64,000 bases of DNA from CBDEFX01 sp965237635 (GCA_965237635.1 CBDEFX010000001.1:1178001-1242000); one strand, 5' to 3'. Counted from the first letter of the stretch, positions 35,723 through 46,474 are shown. Program-made: numbers and translations. The notes: generated from the sequence alone by a model not told the origin.

Positions 35723-37138
35723 TGTCGATGTCCAGCGATTATGTCCGCCTAAGTGGTCAGGGAAAATGTCCATCTAGGCCGCTGTCATACGATCGGACTG
35801 TGATACGCGGGACCTGCCCCTGGTGGGCATCATGAGCGGGCTCTTGGCTTCGGCGTACTTGCGGACCGTGTTCCTGTGGATGCCCAACTCCCTGGCGATT
35901 GCCCGAATGGAGAGGCCCCGAAGCTTAGCCTGCTGCACGGCCTTCCACCGGACCCTCTGTCGCGGCGTGGGTTTCCTGCGTGGCGATGCCGGAGGCTTGC
36001 GAACTCTGCCGCCGCCGTTCAATGTGGCGCTGTCGGCCTCGATGGCCTCGAGGGATGCCAAGCTCTCCTTGGGGTGGCTGCCCACGCCGTTGACCCTACG
36101 CTCAAGGCCGGGGCCATATCGGAGAGGACCATTGGAGGCACGGAGAACTCCAGGGCGCGGCGGCGCCTCCTGTGTGTGGATCGTGCGTCCCAGGTACTGC
36201 ACGAGGAGCTGACCGTCCAAGCCCTCATGGACCTCCAGCTGCGCTCCGGCGTAGCTAGGCCGCTCCTTACCAGGCAGCAGCTGCAAGGTACGCCAGTTGT
36301 ACTTGACGGTGTTGTCCCTGGCCACCTTGCGGCGGTGCTTGAAGCAGAGTATCTGGTCCAGGGACACCGATGACTCCATAGAGCGGTAAGCAACGCTTGA
36401 GTGCTCTGCCGGAACCCCGAACTTCCCGTTGAAGCGCGGCAGGAAGCGGTGCAGGACTTCATTGGCCTCGTCGATGGTGGTGACGCCCGCCAGGCGCAGC
36501 TCGGTCACCAGCCGGTCCTGGAATGTCCCCGCCGTCCGCTCGACCCGGCCCTTCGCCTGCGGTGACCTGGCGAATATCTGGCGTATGCCCAGCTCCTCCA
36601 TGGCGCGGGCGAACTGGGTTGGCCCGGCCAGCTTCTGGCGAGGCTCTCCAGTATGCTTGAAGACCGCGTGTCGGTCGCTGTAGACGGCCAGCGGTATCCC
36701 GCATTGCCGGATCAACCCCTCCATGAGAAGGAAGTAGCCGCGGGTGTCCTCCTCCTGGCTGAACAGAGCGTCAGGCACAGTGCCGGTGGCGTCGTCCACG
36801 GCCAACAGCAGGACGAACCGGGGTCCTTGTTCCCCCAGCCACCGATGGTGGCTCCCATCTATCTGCAGCAGCATCCCTTCTTGGGCCATGCGTTTGCGCC
36901 GGACACGGTGTCTGGGCGGCCGGCGGCGGCGGGGGCTGTCCACGCCGGCGCTGACCAGGATGCGGCGCACCGTAGAGCGGCTCAGGTCGATCCCCTCCCG
37001 TTCCATCAACAACTCGGTCAGATGCGTATGGTTCGTTCCAGCGTAGCGAGTGCGGGCCAGCTGCACCACGTAAGTCATCTTGGTCTCCGTCGTGGTGTTG
37101 GCCGGTCGGCGGCCACGATTCCCGTGGGCGAGTGCGGC
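35723..37138 (-). mobile_element. ISNCY-type element, copy B (truncated at its transposase start)
   Basis: It begins TGTCGATGTCCAGCGATT at 35723, 53 bp from copy A, and runs to the GGCGCC junction at 37139 where IS110 sequence starts. The transposase start and that terminal repeat are missing. It is related to copy A but clearly a different subtype; the fragment at 43262-43692 is nearly identical to its end. Confidence 0.85.
35774..37138 (-). pseudogene. ISNCY-type transposase, N-terminus replaced by IS110 sequence
   Basis: About 455 residues corresponding to residue 54 onward of the copy A protein (ALAHGNRGRRPANTT...). The core residues are present: QIDGSHHRWLG, YSDRHAVF, GRVERTAGTF. The open frame continues to 37372, but its first 78 residues are an IS110 transposase start, so the apparent 532-residue protein is a chance in-frame chimera. 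The N-terminal HTH is lost, so it is presumably inactive. Confidence 0.85.
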
Positions 37139-37372
37139 GGCGCCGTAGGAACCCGTGCCCTCAATCCCGAACGCTCGAACCTCTCCTAAGCTCCGTGACC
37201 ATCGTTCCAGCTCCCCGTAACCGTACGTTGTCGCTAGCGCGTGACGTTCACCGAGGCGGACACCTTGGCCATCAATGGCCACTGCAACATGCCTGTCCTG
37301 ATGAGTGTCGACTCCAATGATGATCTGAACCGCACGACTATTTTGATAAACAGCGACTCCTGTCATTCCCAC
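37139..37372 (-). pseudogene. IS110 transposase, N-terminal part
   Basis: 78 codons: GVDTHQDRHVAVAIDGQG with the first Asp of the RuvC-like DEDD site, then FGIEGTGSYGA with the Glu. It ends at GGCGCC (37139-37144). The missing rest is at 43693-44541 on the other strand and joins in frame at the same GGCGCC: GSYGA + GVSRFLTARGY, giving 358 residues. Confidence 0.88.
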
Positions 37373-37567
37373 CTCCTAGAAGTTGGGGTGCCGGCCAGGT
37401 GAGCGGACAAGACTGCGATGGGGTTGAGGCCAAGCTCCTATAAGGTCACTGCTCGACGAGGCTGTCGGCACCGTATGGGCCATCCCAGATCGAGTCAACA
37501 AATCGAGTCGAAGGCATCTCAGCCAGCAATGTAGAGGGTCAGACCCGAGCCGGAATGGCCTGGATAC
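37373..37567 (-). ncRNA. IS110 left-end leader, candidate bridge (seeker) RNA
   Basis: About 195 bp between the IS110 transposase start and the interrupted DUF3800 gene. It has no coding content of its own. IS110-group elements are known to encode a guide (bridge) RNA in the non-coding end upstream of the transposase, so this stretch is the expected place. No secondary structure was verified; the call is positional. Confidence 0.35.
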
Positions 37568-37606
37568 ATCATCGCAGTCGATGTAGTACAGACACATGGT
37601 TCTCAT
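37568..37606 (-). pseudogene. DUF3800 gene, first 13 codons
   Basis: ATG 37606 with AGGAG nine bases upstream reads MRTMCLYYIDCDD and then enters the IS110 left end. DUF3800 proteins start with a YxDxS/D strand like this. The continuation (IYRSIESEGPRYYVRSALGV) is at 44543 onward on the + strand, next to the IS110 right end. The ATG lies 24 bp after the replication-relaxation gene, so the two formed an operon. Confidence 0.65.
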
Positions 37607-37629
37607 ATCTCCTGTTGTGCTCCTTGTAT

Positions 37630-39285
37630 TCAGCGGCCCGGGAAGGCGTAGGCGGGGTCCCAGCCGCCGGGCGTGCGCCAGGCCCTTCCCAACGGTCCCA
37701 GCTCGTCCAAGACAGCCTTCTGGGATACCCACAGGGGAAGTTGGACCCCCGCCCGTTCCATCTCCTCCCGCGCCACCCGCAGGAAGTGGGTGGCCGCGAT
37801 GTCCTCGTGGAAGACGACCAGGACGATGGGCTATGCGCCGTGGTCGTCGGTGGGCCTATGGGAGGAGTAGTAGCGGAGGTAGGGGGCGAGACGGACTGCC
37901 ATCGTGGTGGGCCTGACCGCCCGCCGCTCCCATTCCAGGAAGAACGACCAGGTGCGGTCGCCGTTGGTTAGAATGCCGAAGGCGTCAGGGCGGACCGAGT
38001 GGAGCTTGCCGTCGTGCCGGAAGTAGCGCGACGCCCTTCGGGGCGGGTCGAGCTGGACCGCCTCCCAGCCCTGGGTGCGGCACTGGGAGGCCAGCGCCGC
38101 GATGAACCCATGCACCGCTTCGGTGTGCTCGACGTTCCTGAGCAGTTGGCCGCTTCGCCTTCCGGAGACGCTGCGCCAATCGGCGGGGACCTCCGGATCC
38201 AGGGGCGTCACACCCCAGCGCTTCTTTGCGGTGGCCAGGGAGGCGCGGTCCCTGCGGGCCAGGAGCGCCAGCCCCCGGTCGGTGAGGGCAATCCGGCGGC
38301 GACCCGCGACAACGATGCGGGTCGCAAGGCCCAACGCTTCCAGCCTTGTCACGAGTTGGGAGACCCGGGGGCCTGAGACGCCCAGCAGCCCGCTCAGGTC
38401 TATCAGGGTGAGCCAGGGCCAGTCGGAGAGCAGGTCGATGCAGCGCTTCTCCGTTGGCTTCAAGATGGCGGGAAGCATATGGTCGGGAAGGCTGAGCCCG
38501 TCTCCCTCCACGGCGATGTCGGCGGGCAGAGACGCCCGAGAAGGCGCATGCTCCGATGGCATTGGGCCTCCCCGCTCAAGGCGGGACAGCACGTAGCGAA
38601 GGTCCAGGGTCGCGGCGACGGAGGGCGGGCGCCATACGGGGTCTGCGGGCCTACAGGAAGCCGCGTCCTGCTCCAGCCCCAGGAGCGCAGGCACAGAAGC
38701 GCTCAGGAGCAGCCTGCGGGCATGGCGCAGCCGCACCTCATCGGGCATGAGTAGGAGAACAACGCTGGGGAGCGTCCCCTGCCTCAGCCTGAATAGCCGC
38801 TTGGAGAAGCCTGTCCTGTCCGAGGTGAGTCCCTGCCTCACGACACCGATGGTTGCCCCGTTGGGCAGCGCTATGGCGGCGTCGATGGGTGATGCTCGGA
38901 ACCACCGCAGGCGTATGGGGTGGGCGATGTTGGAGATGGTGGCGGCGAGCCGGTAGATGACGGATACGGCGTCGAGGCGCTCGGCGAGGGTGCGCCGCCA
39001 CCTGGCGGAGACGGGACGGCTGCGCAGGAGCGCGTCCAGGCTGATGCCCTCCTCATGGGCCAGCCGGAGCAGTCCGTCTGTCGTGAGATAGAACCTTCGC
39101 GTCGGCGGGACCAGGGGCGTCGCGTGGGGGACCGAGGCGGTCAAACCCCAGTCCACTAGCTCCTCGATGCCCTCGTAAACCGAGCCCCGCGACCAGCCGG
39201 AGAGGGCGACCAGCTCCAGCCGGTCGAGGAAGGGCATGGAGGCTAGATGCCGCAGCAGCTCCCTCTCTCTGACGTGAGATCTCAT
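37630..39285 (-). pseudogene. replication-relaxation family protein with an in-frame TAG
   Basis: A winged-helix Replic_Relax-type protein common on actinobacterial/Chloroflexi conjugative elements. Winged-helix features: LLRHLASMPFLDRLELVALS at the start and a second wHTH near residues 275-340 (LTLIDLSGLLGVSGPRVSQL). The C-terminal domain ends RPDAFGILTNGDRTWSFFLE. Translation stops at TAG (37831-37833) after HRPTDDHGA, but the same frame continues PIVLVVFHEDIAATHFLRVA for 66 more codons to TGA 37630. CAG-to-TAG explains it. The first 484 residues could still be made. It overlaps the ATPase gene by 4 bp. Confidence 0.85.
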
Positions 39286-41867
39286 GCGTCCTGCTCCTCC
39301 TCCGCAGCCTCCGCCTCGGCGCTTTCGGCGGCCTGGTCCCGCTTGGAACGCTGGTCCTTTCGCTTCGGGGTCTCATCAGAGGCGGTCTTCCCTCCTTGTG
39401 TGGGAGCGTGGCCGTTCTTGAGGGCCTGGAGGCCGGCGTGGTAGTCGTCCACGAGCTTCTGCAGCCCGGCGTCCTTGTCGGTGATGTGCTGGGCTGAGGT
39501 GGTGTAGCCGGTGGTGGCGGCGCGGATGCGGGCCGCCGTCTCGGAATCTCCCGGCTCGGGCTTGCGCACCATCATCGAAAAGGCGGGCATCCGCTCGGTG
39601 CCCACGGTGGCCCGCACGTAGCACTGGTGCACCGGAAGAGAGGTGATGTCATCCTCGGACACCCGGTCCTTCCCCAGCTCCCACACCAGCGTCCGGGCGT
39701 CGGCCCCGGCCACCTGGAAGACACAGAGGCAGCCGATGTTGGCCAGGAGGGTGTCCTGCATGGTGCGGGAGAGGTCGGAGAGCTTGGCCAGGCTCTGGGT
39801 GGCCAGGATGAAGCTGGCCCCGAACTTGCCCAGCTCGGACAGCATCGACTCGTAGTCCACGCCGGGCATGGACTGCATCTCATCGACGACGACCAACACG
39901 CCTCGCCGCTGCTCCAGGAACGTACCTCCCTGCTCCCGTATCACGGCGTCCACCAGGTTCAATATGGATGCGCCCACCAGGGCGGCCACGTCCCGTCCCG
40001 CCGTGCCCTGGGAGGTGGAGACCAGCAATACGCCGCCCTCCAGGATCACCTGGCGCATGTCGATGGTGGAGCGGGACTGACCGAGGATGGCGCGAGCCCG
40101 CTTGGAGGATGCGTAGTAGGAGAGCCGGGTCTGGACGGGGGCCAGCGCTTCCGCTTTGTACTGGCGGTGCCAGCCGCTGAAGTCCCTGGCCCACCACTCC
40201 AGCAGATAGGGGTCGCTGACCTTGGCCAGCACCCTGTCCTTGAATTTGGTGTCGGAGAGGAGCCTGAGCCCGTCCAGGATGGTGTGCTGCTGCTCGGCTT
40301 CCGTCCGCTCATTGGCTTCGTGCAGGGTCTTGACGGTCTGCTCCAGGATGGACTGCATCCTCGGTCCCCACTGGTCCCACAGCCCACGGGCCACCCGCAC
40401 CACCGAGTCGGCGGTGCGGTCCCTATCGGCGAATATCCTCGTATCGAGCAGGTTGATGCCGGGCGCCTTCCTCTCGTCGGCCAGGTCGATGAGGCGCACC
40501 TGGTCGGCCAGCGATTCGGGCACGTGCCGAAGCAGCCCGCTCACCAGATCGGTGTGGGGGTCCACCACTACGATGGCGTCGTTGTCCCTTCCTTCCGCCT
40601 TCTCCCTCATCTTGTGGGCAACGACGTGGTGCATCAGAGTGGACTTGCCCATGCGGGTGCGGGCCACGTAGAGATGGTGGCGGCGCAACAGGTCTTCGGG
40701 GAAGTGGATGTCCCTGGGAGTGCCTGCCGTGGTATGGCCCACCGGAGCGCCTCCCCTGACTCCCCTGGCCGAGGGGAGGAGCACCCTTGCCCCGGAGCGT
40801 TCGACCAGGGGCGTCTCGTCCCTGGCCCCCGGCGGATGCCACAGGGCGGCCACCTCCCTGACCCCCAGGACGCTGCGCTTGCCGAATAGCCCTGGGCCTG
40901 GGGGCTGGAGCGACGCGGACGGTACGGCGGGCCGCACCTTGCTCACCTTGAAGCGGGCTCCGGCGGGGTGGTCGTAGTAGCGGTAGGCGGCGGCGACCGA
41001 GCCCAGCAGCTCCCTGGAACGCTTGCGCGTATCCCCCTGGCGCAGGAAGGCGGTGACCTAAAGCTGGCCGTCGAAGGCGATGCGGGAGACCTTCTCCTTT
41101 ATCAGGATCCGGTCGTAGACGCGGGAGCGAGTCCGCTTCCAGCGCCACCATGCCCAGCCCGCCAGGGCTGCTGCGAACAGCGCCCCAGCCCCCAGCAGCA
41201 CAGCTTTCCAGGTCTCGCCGTCCTGTATCCAGAAGTAGCCGCGGAGGGCCGCCAGGGCTCCCACGCCGAGGATGGCCATCGTTACGCCGTCGGTCTGAAG
41301 GGGCTTGGTGGTGTAGGAGGGGTCTCTTCGCTCGACGTCGGGCCGCTTCAGCGCCTTCGCCAGATGGGCCTGGGACCAGTCGGGACCCAGGGAGCGCAGC
41401 AGCAGCCGGGCCACGATGCGCTCGCCATCCTTGAGGGACGAGAGCGCCCCCAGGAGGGCGATGAGGGGGTCTGAGCCGGGGTCCAGCAGATCGTCGTCCC
41501 GGAAGGTTCGTAGGGGCAGGTAGTCGGGTCCGCCGGAGGAGAGGGTCATGCCCCATGCCTCCTCTCCTTCTCCAAGACGAAGGGGGTCCTCATCCTCCGG
41601 AATCTCGTGGATGCGGGCCTGGGGGTAGTGGGCCGAGAGCTGCTGGCGCACCACCTCGTCGTCGAAGCATCGAGTCATCAAGGTAACGCCGTCGATGTCG
41701 CCCGTCAGTTCCAGCGAGAAGGGCTCGGGGACGGCGATGGACTGGAGCAGGTTCTCGACACCCAGGAGGGTGCGCTCTCCGGTGCGGGGCGGCGTCACCG
41801 CCAGCAGCACCGGGGGACGCTTCTTGCTATCGCTGCCGAACAGCCAATGGATGGGATTCAGTTTCAT
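39282..41867 (-). pseudogene. VirD4/TraG-like conjugation ATPase with an in-frame TAG
   Basis: A type IV coupling-type ATPase of 861 codons. The first 269 residues include two membrane segments (TMAILGVGALAALRGYF, AVLLGAGALFAAALAGWAWW) and end at TAG 41058 after DGQL; the same frame continues VTAFLRQGDTRKRSREL into the ATPase domain. Walker A ARTRMGKSTL lies near residue 405 of the joined protein and Walker B VLVVVDEMQS near 660, followed by a TraG-like C-terminal region and a charged tail. A C-to-T change in CAG explains the stop. The part from 40946 (GTG) downwards has its own possible start, so a soluble ATPase fragment may be made. Confidence 0.85.
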
Positions 41868-41898
41868 GGGTATGCCTTCCTTTCGTTGTTTCAGTCGA

Positions 41899-43135
41899 TT
41901 ACCTGTGTGGGCCGGGCCGCCACTCGATGACCTCTTTCTCCTCCGGCGTGGCCTCGATGCGGATGGGAAACCGCCCGCCCCTTGCCAGGAGGAGGCCGTC
42001 TCCCCTGGGGCAGGAGAGGAGCCAGCGCTGAAGCTCTGGCGGCAGGTCGAAGGCGTCGCCCACGGTGCTTATCGCTGCGGCGTCCTGTTGGAGGAGTAGC
42101 TTGAAGGCGGCGTTCTGGAGAAGGGCGCGGCCGGAGTGTCCGGTGATGGCGCGGAAGGTGTCCTCGCTCAAGAGGTCCTGGACGTCCTGGGTGATGAACT
42201 GGAGGCCGAGGCGGTGCTTCCTCGCCCGCTTGGCCATCGAGACCATGAAGGCGGCGCCCTTCCGGGTGCTGCATGATGCTCCACACCTCGTCGACGACCA
42301 GGAGCCGGGGCTTGGGGTTCTGGGCCGCTGCGGCAATCGCCGCGCCCACCGCCATACCGCCGGGGCCTCCCACGGCTCCCCCTCCCGCAAGCATCCCGAT
42401 GGAACGGGCGGAGCGCATCATGGCTCCGGGCAGCGCCATGCCGAAGTAGAGGGTGTGGAGCCAGCTATCGAAGGTCCCGTGATTGCCCAGCATCGACGGC
42501 ACCTTGGTGGCCATGTAGATGAAGGCCAGCGACATCAGGAGCTTCCAGATGATGTCCTGCACCGGCTCGTAGGCCGCGAATCCCGCGAACTCGTGGAGGA
42601 ACCCGAAGCCCAGAGCCAGCGCGATGAGCTGCACCGCCTGCTGGAACACCGTGGTCATGAACAGCCGGAGCCCAGTGCGTCCCCAGCCCGCCGTGTGGGG
42701 CAGTATCCAGAGCCCCAGGGCGATGGGGGCCAGCGCCAGCAGGATGTCGATGAGGGCGAGGCGCAGGATCATCTGCACGATCACGTAGAGCACGAAAAAG
42801 CCGTAGAAGAGGTACAGAATGGCCATCAGGATGGCCATGCCGACGCTTCCCGCTTGTACTGCCGTCAGCAGCGTATTCAGTGACGCTCTCAGCAGGTCTC
42901 CTGCGGTGACGCCTAGCGATGCGGCGATGAATCCCGACACGGCATCGGCCACGTCGATGACCAGGGCGCACCACCACAAGGAGGTGGCGGCGGCCACCAG
43001 AGCGAGGACCAGGCGGGGAATCATCTCCCGCCAGCCCGCCTGTCTGGTGCCCAGGTGCTCGGCCATGATGAAGCTGAGGCCCATCCAGCCCAGGATCACG
43101 ATGAGTGCCCCGGAGGCGATGGCCCAGACGACCAT
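41899..43135 (-). pseudogene. VirB6/TrbL-like membrane protein fused by deletion to VirB4 C-terminus
   Basis: The first 280 residues hold six to seven hydrophobic segments (for example AILMAILYLFYGFFVLYVIV, LIALALGFGFLHEFAGFAAY), as in VirB6/TrbL channel proteins. At about residue 285 the sequence changes to PKPRLLVVDEVWSIMQHPEG, the Walker B region of a VirB4/TraC ATPase. One extra G near 42260 then shifts the frame; the remaining VirB4 end (AAFMVSMAKRARKH...FITQDVQDLL...) is read in the other frame to 41899. In the original frame the ORF runs to 41891. So a deletion removed the C-terminus of one gene and the front of the next, and a frameshift followed. Confidence 0.8.
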
Positions 43136-43140
43136 CCAAG

Positions 43141-43261
43141 CCTCCCTGTTGCAGCAGTTCTATCGCGAGTTGTTCGGATGGAAGATTGACGTGCAGGGCG
43201 AAGAGATGGGCAACTACGGTTTGGTGTCTGTCAAGGGCGGTGTGAAAACGTACGAGCGGGG
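43141..43261 (+). pseudogene. VOC (glyoxalase-like) gene fragment
   Basis: 40 codons without start or stop: LLQQFYRELFGWKIDVQGE, then MGNYGLVSVKGG. The FY..LFGW phrase is characteristic of the VOC superfamily. It is squeezed between the truncated VirB6 gene and the ISNCY fragment and is a relic. Confidence 0.6.
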
Positions 43262-43692
43262 TGTCGATGTCCAGCGATTATGTCCGCCTAAGTGGTCAGG
43301 GAAAATGTCCATCTAGGCCGCTGTCATACCATCGGACTGTGATACGCGGGACCTGCCCCTGGTGGGCATCATGGGCGGACTCTTGGCTTCGGCGTACTTG
43401 CGGACCGTGTTCCTGTGGATGCCCAACTCCCTGGCGATTGCCCGAATGGAGAGGCCCCGAAGCTTAGCCTGCTGCACGGCCTTCCACCGGACCCTCTGTC
43501 GCGGCGTGGGTTTCCTGCGTGGCGATGCCGGAGGCTTGCGAACTCTGCCGCCGCCGTTCAATGTGGCGCTGTCGGCCTCGATGGCCTCGAGGGATGCCAA
43601 GCTCTCCTTGGGGTGGCTGCCCACGCCGTTGACCCTACGCTCAAGGCCGGGGCCATATCGGAGAGGACCATTGGAGACACAGAGAACTCCAG
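43262..43692 (-). mobile_element. ISNCY-type element, copy C (end fragment)
   Basis: It is nearly identical to 35723-36172 of copy B: the terminal repeat and the last 125 or so codons of the transposase (stop at 43313). Copies B and C diverge right at the GGCGCC where IS110 sequence begins (43693). Confidence 0.88.
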
Positions 43693-44541
43693 GGCGCCGG
43701 AGTCTCCCGCTTCCTGACTGCTCGGGGCTATACTGTTGTCGAGGTCAATCGACCTGATCGGTCAACTCGCTATCGGAAGGGCAAGAGCGATTCGACAGAT
43801 GCGGAGATGGCGGCACGTGCTGTGCTTGCCGGAGTAGCCGACGCCACTCCCAAGTCAGGCGAGGGCGAAATGATCCGTATGCTCAAGTGCGCCAAGGACT
43901 CGGCAGTCAAGGCCCGCACGCAGGCCATCAACCAGATGAAAGCGCTGATCGTCACGGCCCCTGCCGAGCTTCGCGAAACGCTCGATGGCCTCTCCGCCGA
44001 TACCCTCGCCACGCGCTGCAAGAGCTTCCGTCCCGATCGTCTGGACGATCCCATGGCTGCGGCCAAGTACGCACTTCGCTCGCTCGCCTGCCGCTACCAT
44101 CAACTCAGCAAAGAACTCCACGACCTGGAGGCTAAGCTCGAACGACTCACCCAGACGGCAGCGCCAACCCTGGTTAGCGTCTTCGGCATAGGACCCGACA
44201 CGGCCGCGACCCTTCTGATCACTGCCGTGAGTAACCCTGAACGTCTTCACTCAGAGGCTGCCTTCGCCTCGCTGTGCGGGGTAAATCCCATACCTGCCTC
44301 CTCAGGCAAGACCAACCGGCATCGGCTCAACCGCGGTGGCGACCGTCAGGCCAATGCGGCTCTCTATCGTATCGTTCTTGTCAGGCTTCGCCATGATCGC
44401 AGGACCAGAGCATACATGAGACGCCGCACCACGGAGGGCTTGACCAGGACCGAGGTCATACGCTGCCTTAAACGCTACGTCGCTCGCGAAGTCTTCTCGG
44501 TCTTGCATAACTCTGTCGAGGTGGTCGGGCAGGCGGTTTGA
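43693..44541 (+). pseudogene. IS110 transposase, C-terminal part
   Basis: 282 codons from the GGCGCC junction: GVSRFLTARGYTVVEVNRPD, then KSDSTDAEMAARA with the last two Asp residues of the DEDD site, and the Tnp IS110 C-terminal domain (SVFGIGPDTAATLLI, FASLCGVNPIPASSGKT with the catalytic Ser region). Joined to 37139-37372 it makes a complete 358-residue enzyme. The stop at 44539-44541 lies at the right end of the element. Confidence 0.88.
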
Positions 44542-45270
44542 CATCTATAGGAGCATCGAGTCCGAAGGACCCCGCTACTACGTCCGCTCAGCCCTGGGGG
44601 TGGACGCCGAGAAATGGAACGAGCTGTTCGCCGACATCTACGCCTGGCGGGTGGAGCTGCGCGACCGCTACGGCATCCCCATCGCCAGGGAGCTTCACGC
44701 CTCAGACCTGCTGGCAGGCCGGGGCCTGCTGGCCCAAAACGGCGATACCAACGAACGGGTCAGCCCACGCCAGGGGGCCGAGGTCTTCCAGGCGGAAAGA
44801 GCATCGGAGGCGTCGAGGTCATCAACGTCTGCCTCCACAAGCCCGAGAGCAGGAGGTACGAGCAGACCAGCCTCGACCGCCTGCTCACCCGGATCAATAC
44901 GTCCGTCGCGTCGGCAGGCCGCCACTCCTTCCTCATCTTCGACGAGGGGCGCGAGGAGATGGTCTCCAGCCTCTACCGAAGGCTCAAGGTGCGCAACCAC
45001 GTGCCCAGCCGCTATGAGTTGTGGGAGGACGGCGGGAAGACCCGGAACATGCCCATAGAGCGCGTCATCGGAGGACCCGCATTCAGAAACTCTGAGGGTG
45101 CCCACTTCCTCCAGATGGCCGACTTCATCGCCCACGCGCTGCTGAAGCAGGAGGAGACCCCCGTCCCCAGGGTGGAGGACTTCGGCATCGACTGCGCTTT
45201 CCCCATCCTGGATGCGGCGCTGAACCGGCAGGCGTCTGGGCGCGACCCGCAAGGGGTGGTCAGAAGATGA
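44542..45270 (+). pseudogene. DUF3800 protein, main part, frameshifted
   Basis: It reads IYRSIESEGPRYYVRSALGV, then YGIPIARELHASDLLAG, in one frame to about 44790. One missing C in the sequence after VFQ shifts the frame, and it continues GKSIGGVEVINVCLHKPESR, ... SFLIFDEGREEMVSSLYR and FLQMADFIAHALLK, as in DUF3800. The first 13 codons are at 37568-37606. DUF3800 proteins are frequent on mobile elements; an RNase H-like nuclease role has been proposed for such folds but is not shown here. Confidence 0.75.
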
Positions 45271-45293
45271 AGGCTTCCACTCATTCGCCAGCC

Positions 45294-45650
45294 CTACGCC
45301 CTCCCCCGGCGGCGCGCCCGCACGAACCGGATGAACTCGTGGATCGACTCCAGGTCCTCCCTGGGGAGACCGGCGGTGGCTTCGCTGAAGGAAGCGTCCG
45401 CCTCCCTCAACAGCTCCGCTTCGACCACATCCCGGCACAGGAGCCAGTCGGTGCTCGCCTCGCAGCGGAAGGCCAGCTCCACCAGGTGCGCATGGGTGGG
45501 CTTCGATTTGCCCGCCTCCCAGTACCAGATGGTGTGCGGGGTGACCCCCAGCAGCTCGCTGAGCTGCTTCTGGGTCAGGCCCGCCTTCTTCCTGGCCTCC
45601 TTGATGCGGGCTCCGATGGTCTTCCACCGGTAGCCCCGGTCGTCTGCCAT
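45294..45650 (-). CDS. XRE-family repressor, copy 1
   Basis: 118 residues. The HTH is at about residues 11-65: IGARIKEARKKAGLTQKQLS and LLGVTPHTIWYWEAGKSKP. The C-terminal part ends IHEFIRFVRARRRG. It is paralogous to 47713-48069 along its full length. It lies divergent to the gene at 45701. It is presumably the repressor in a cI/ImmR-like switch of the conjugative element. Confidence 0.85.
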   Translation of the reverse strand: MADDRGYRWKTIGARIKEARKKAGLTQKQLSELLGVTPHTIWYWEAGKSKPTHAHLVELAFRCEASTDWLLCRDVVEAELLREADASFSEATAGLPREDLESIHEFIRFVRARRRGRA

Positions 45651-45700
45651 GAGCGTTCGTCTCTCCTTGTAGCGGCGTTGGGGATTGGTCGCCCAACCCC

Positions 45701-45940
45701 ATGGTAGTGCATGGGTTTGCGGGCGAGATATATCAGGTGCTCAGGTGGCGTGAAGGCACCGAGCCCTGCGGTGGAGCCATGCTCTCCCTCATGCGCCTGT
45801 CGGCCCAGATACCCGGCGGCGTGGACATACTCATGGGTGAGGGCTTTCTGCTCCTTCTCATGCGCCTGGCCCTCCAGATGCCCGGCGGCTTGGAGGTCCT
45901 CCTCAGCCAGGGCTTTCAGATCTCCCTCAAGGAGGGTTGA
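45701..45940 (+). CDS. degenerate paralogue of the 48.2-kb HTH-like protein
   Basis: 79 residues corresponding to residue 65 onward of the protein at 48214: VLRWREGTEPCGGAMLSLMR. The N-terminal half is missing and the segment LMRL..Q.PGG...L..GF is duplicated within it. It has an ATG preceded by a weak site. It may be a remnant with no function; the gene just downstream (45945) is intact. Confidence 0.45.
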   Translation: MVVHGFAGEIYQVLRWREGTEPCGGAMLSLMRLSAQIPGGVDILMGEGFLLLLMRLALQMPGGLEVLLSQGFQISLKEG

Positions 45941-45944
45941 GCCG

Positions 45945-46259
45945 ATGCCACGTCAACGGATGGATCACAAATGGGCGGCCAAGAGCTTCCCTGAAGACTT
46001 CCCCCTGTGCCTGGAGCGCTTCAAGGACGCCTCCGGGCTGACTTGGAAGGACATCGCCCTGCGTCTCGGAACCAATCCCCTCTCCCTGAGGCGCTGGCGA
46101 GGCGGAATGAGGCCCAGCTCTCTCCATCTCCTCGCGCTGATGGATCTGGCGGACGAGCTGGGCCTGGCTCACCTGCTGCCCACATGGAGAGCGCGGCGGG
46201 AGCAGGATGGGAGAGCCTCGTCGACATGGGACGGCTTGCAGCTAAGGCTGTTGCCCTGA
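45945..46259 (+). CDS. small HTH-like protein, cassette 1
   Basis: 104 residues: FPEDFPLCLERFKDASGLTW, then IALRLGTNPLSLRRWRGGMR, an atypical helix-turn-helix, and LLALMDLADELGLAHLLP. Paralogue of 48542-48808. ATG 45945 lies 4 bp after the preceding stop with AAGGAGGG upstream; the frame is open further upstream but that overlaps the previous gene. Confidence 0.7.
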   Translation: MPRQRMDHKWAAKSFPEDFPLCLERFKDASGLTWKDIALRLGTNPLSLRRWRGGMRPSSLHLLALMDLADELGLAHLLPTWRARREQDGRASSTWDGLQLRLLP

Positions 46260-46410
46260 CTCAACGGGCAAAGGCGGTCCCGGCGTCCCCAACGACTCTT
46301 CCAATGAATCCGACTCCTATATTCCCTTAGGGGAAGGGGCAGGCATGGTTCCGCAATGGAAGGCTTGGAGCCCACAACCTGTACGGGATGTACCCAACGA
46401 GTACAACCCG

Positions 46411-46439
46411 TTGACAACCGTGGCCCCTAATGATACTGT
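46411..46439 (+). promoter_or_regulatory. sigma-70-like promoter before the NYN gene
   Basis: TTGACA (46411-46416), 17 bp, TACTGT (46434-46439). Transcription would start near 46446 and pass through the hairpin at 46475-46506 before the gene. Confidence 0.6.
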
Positions 46440-46474
46440 TTACCTACCACCCCTATCGCTTCGCCGGTAGGGTC

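Noticed and set aside
35774..37372. A 532-residue IS110-ISNCY fusion transposase
   Set aside because: The joint lies at a GGCGCC breakpoint and the other half of IS110 exists at 43693; it is a rearrangement product, not an evolved fusion.
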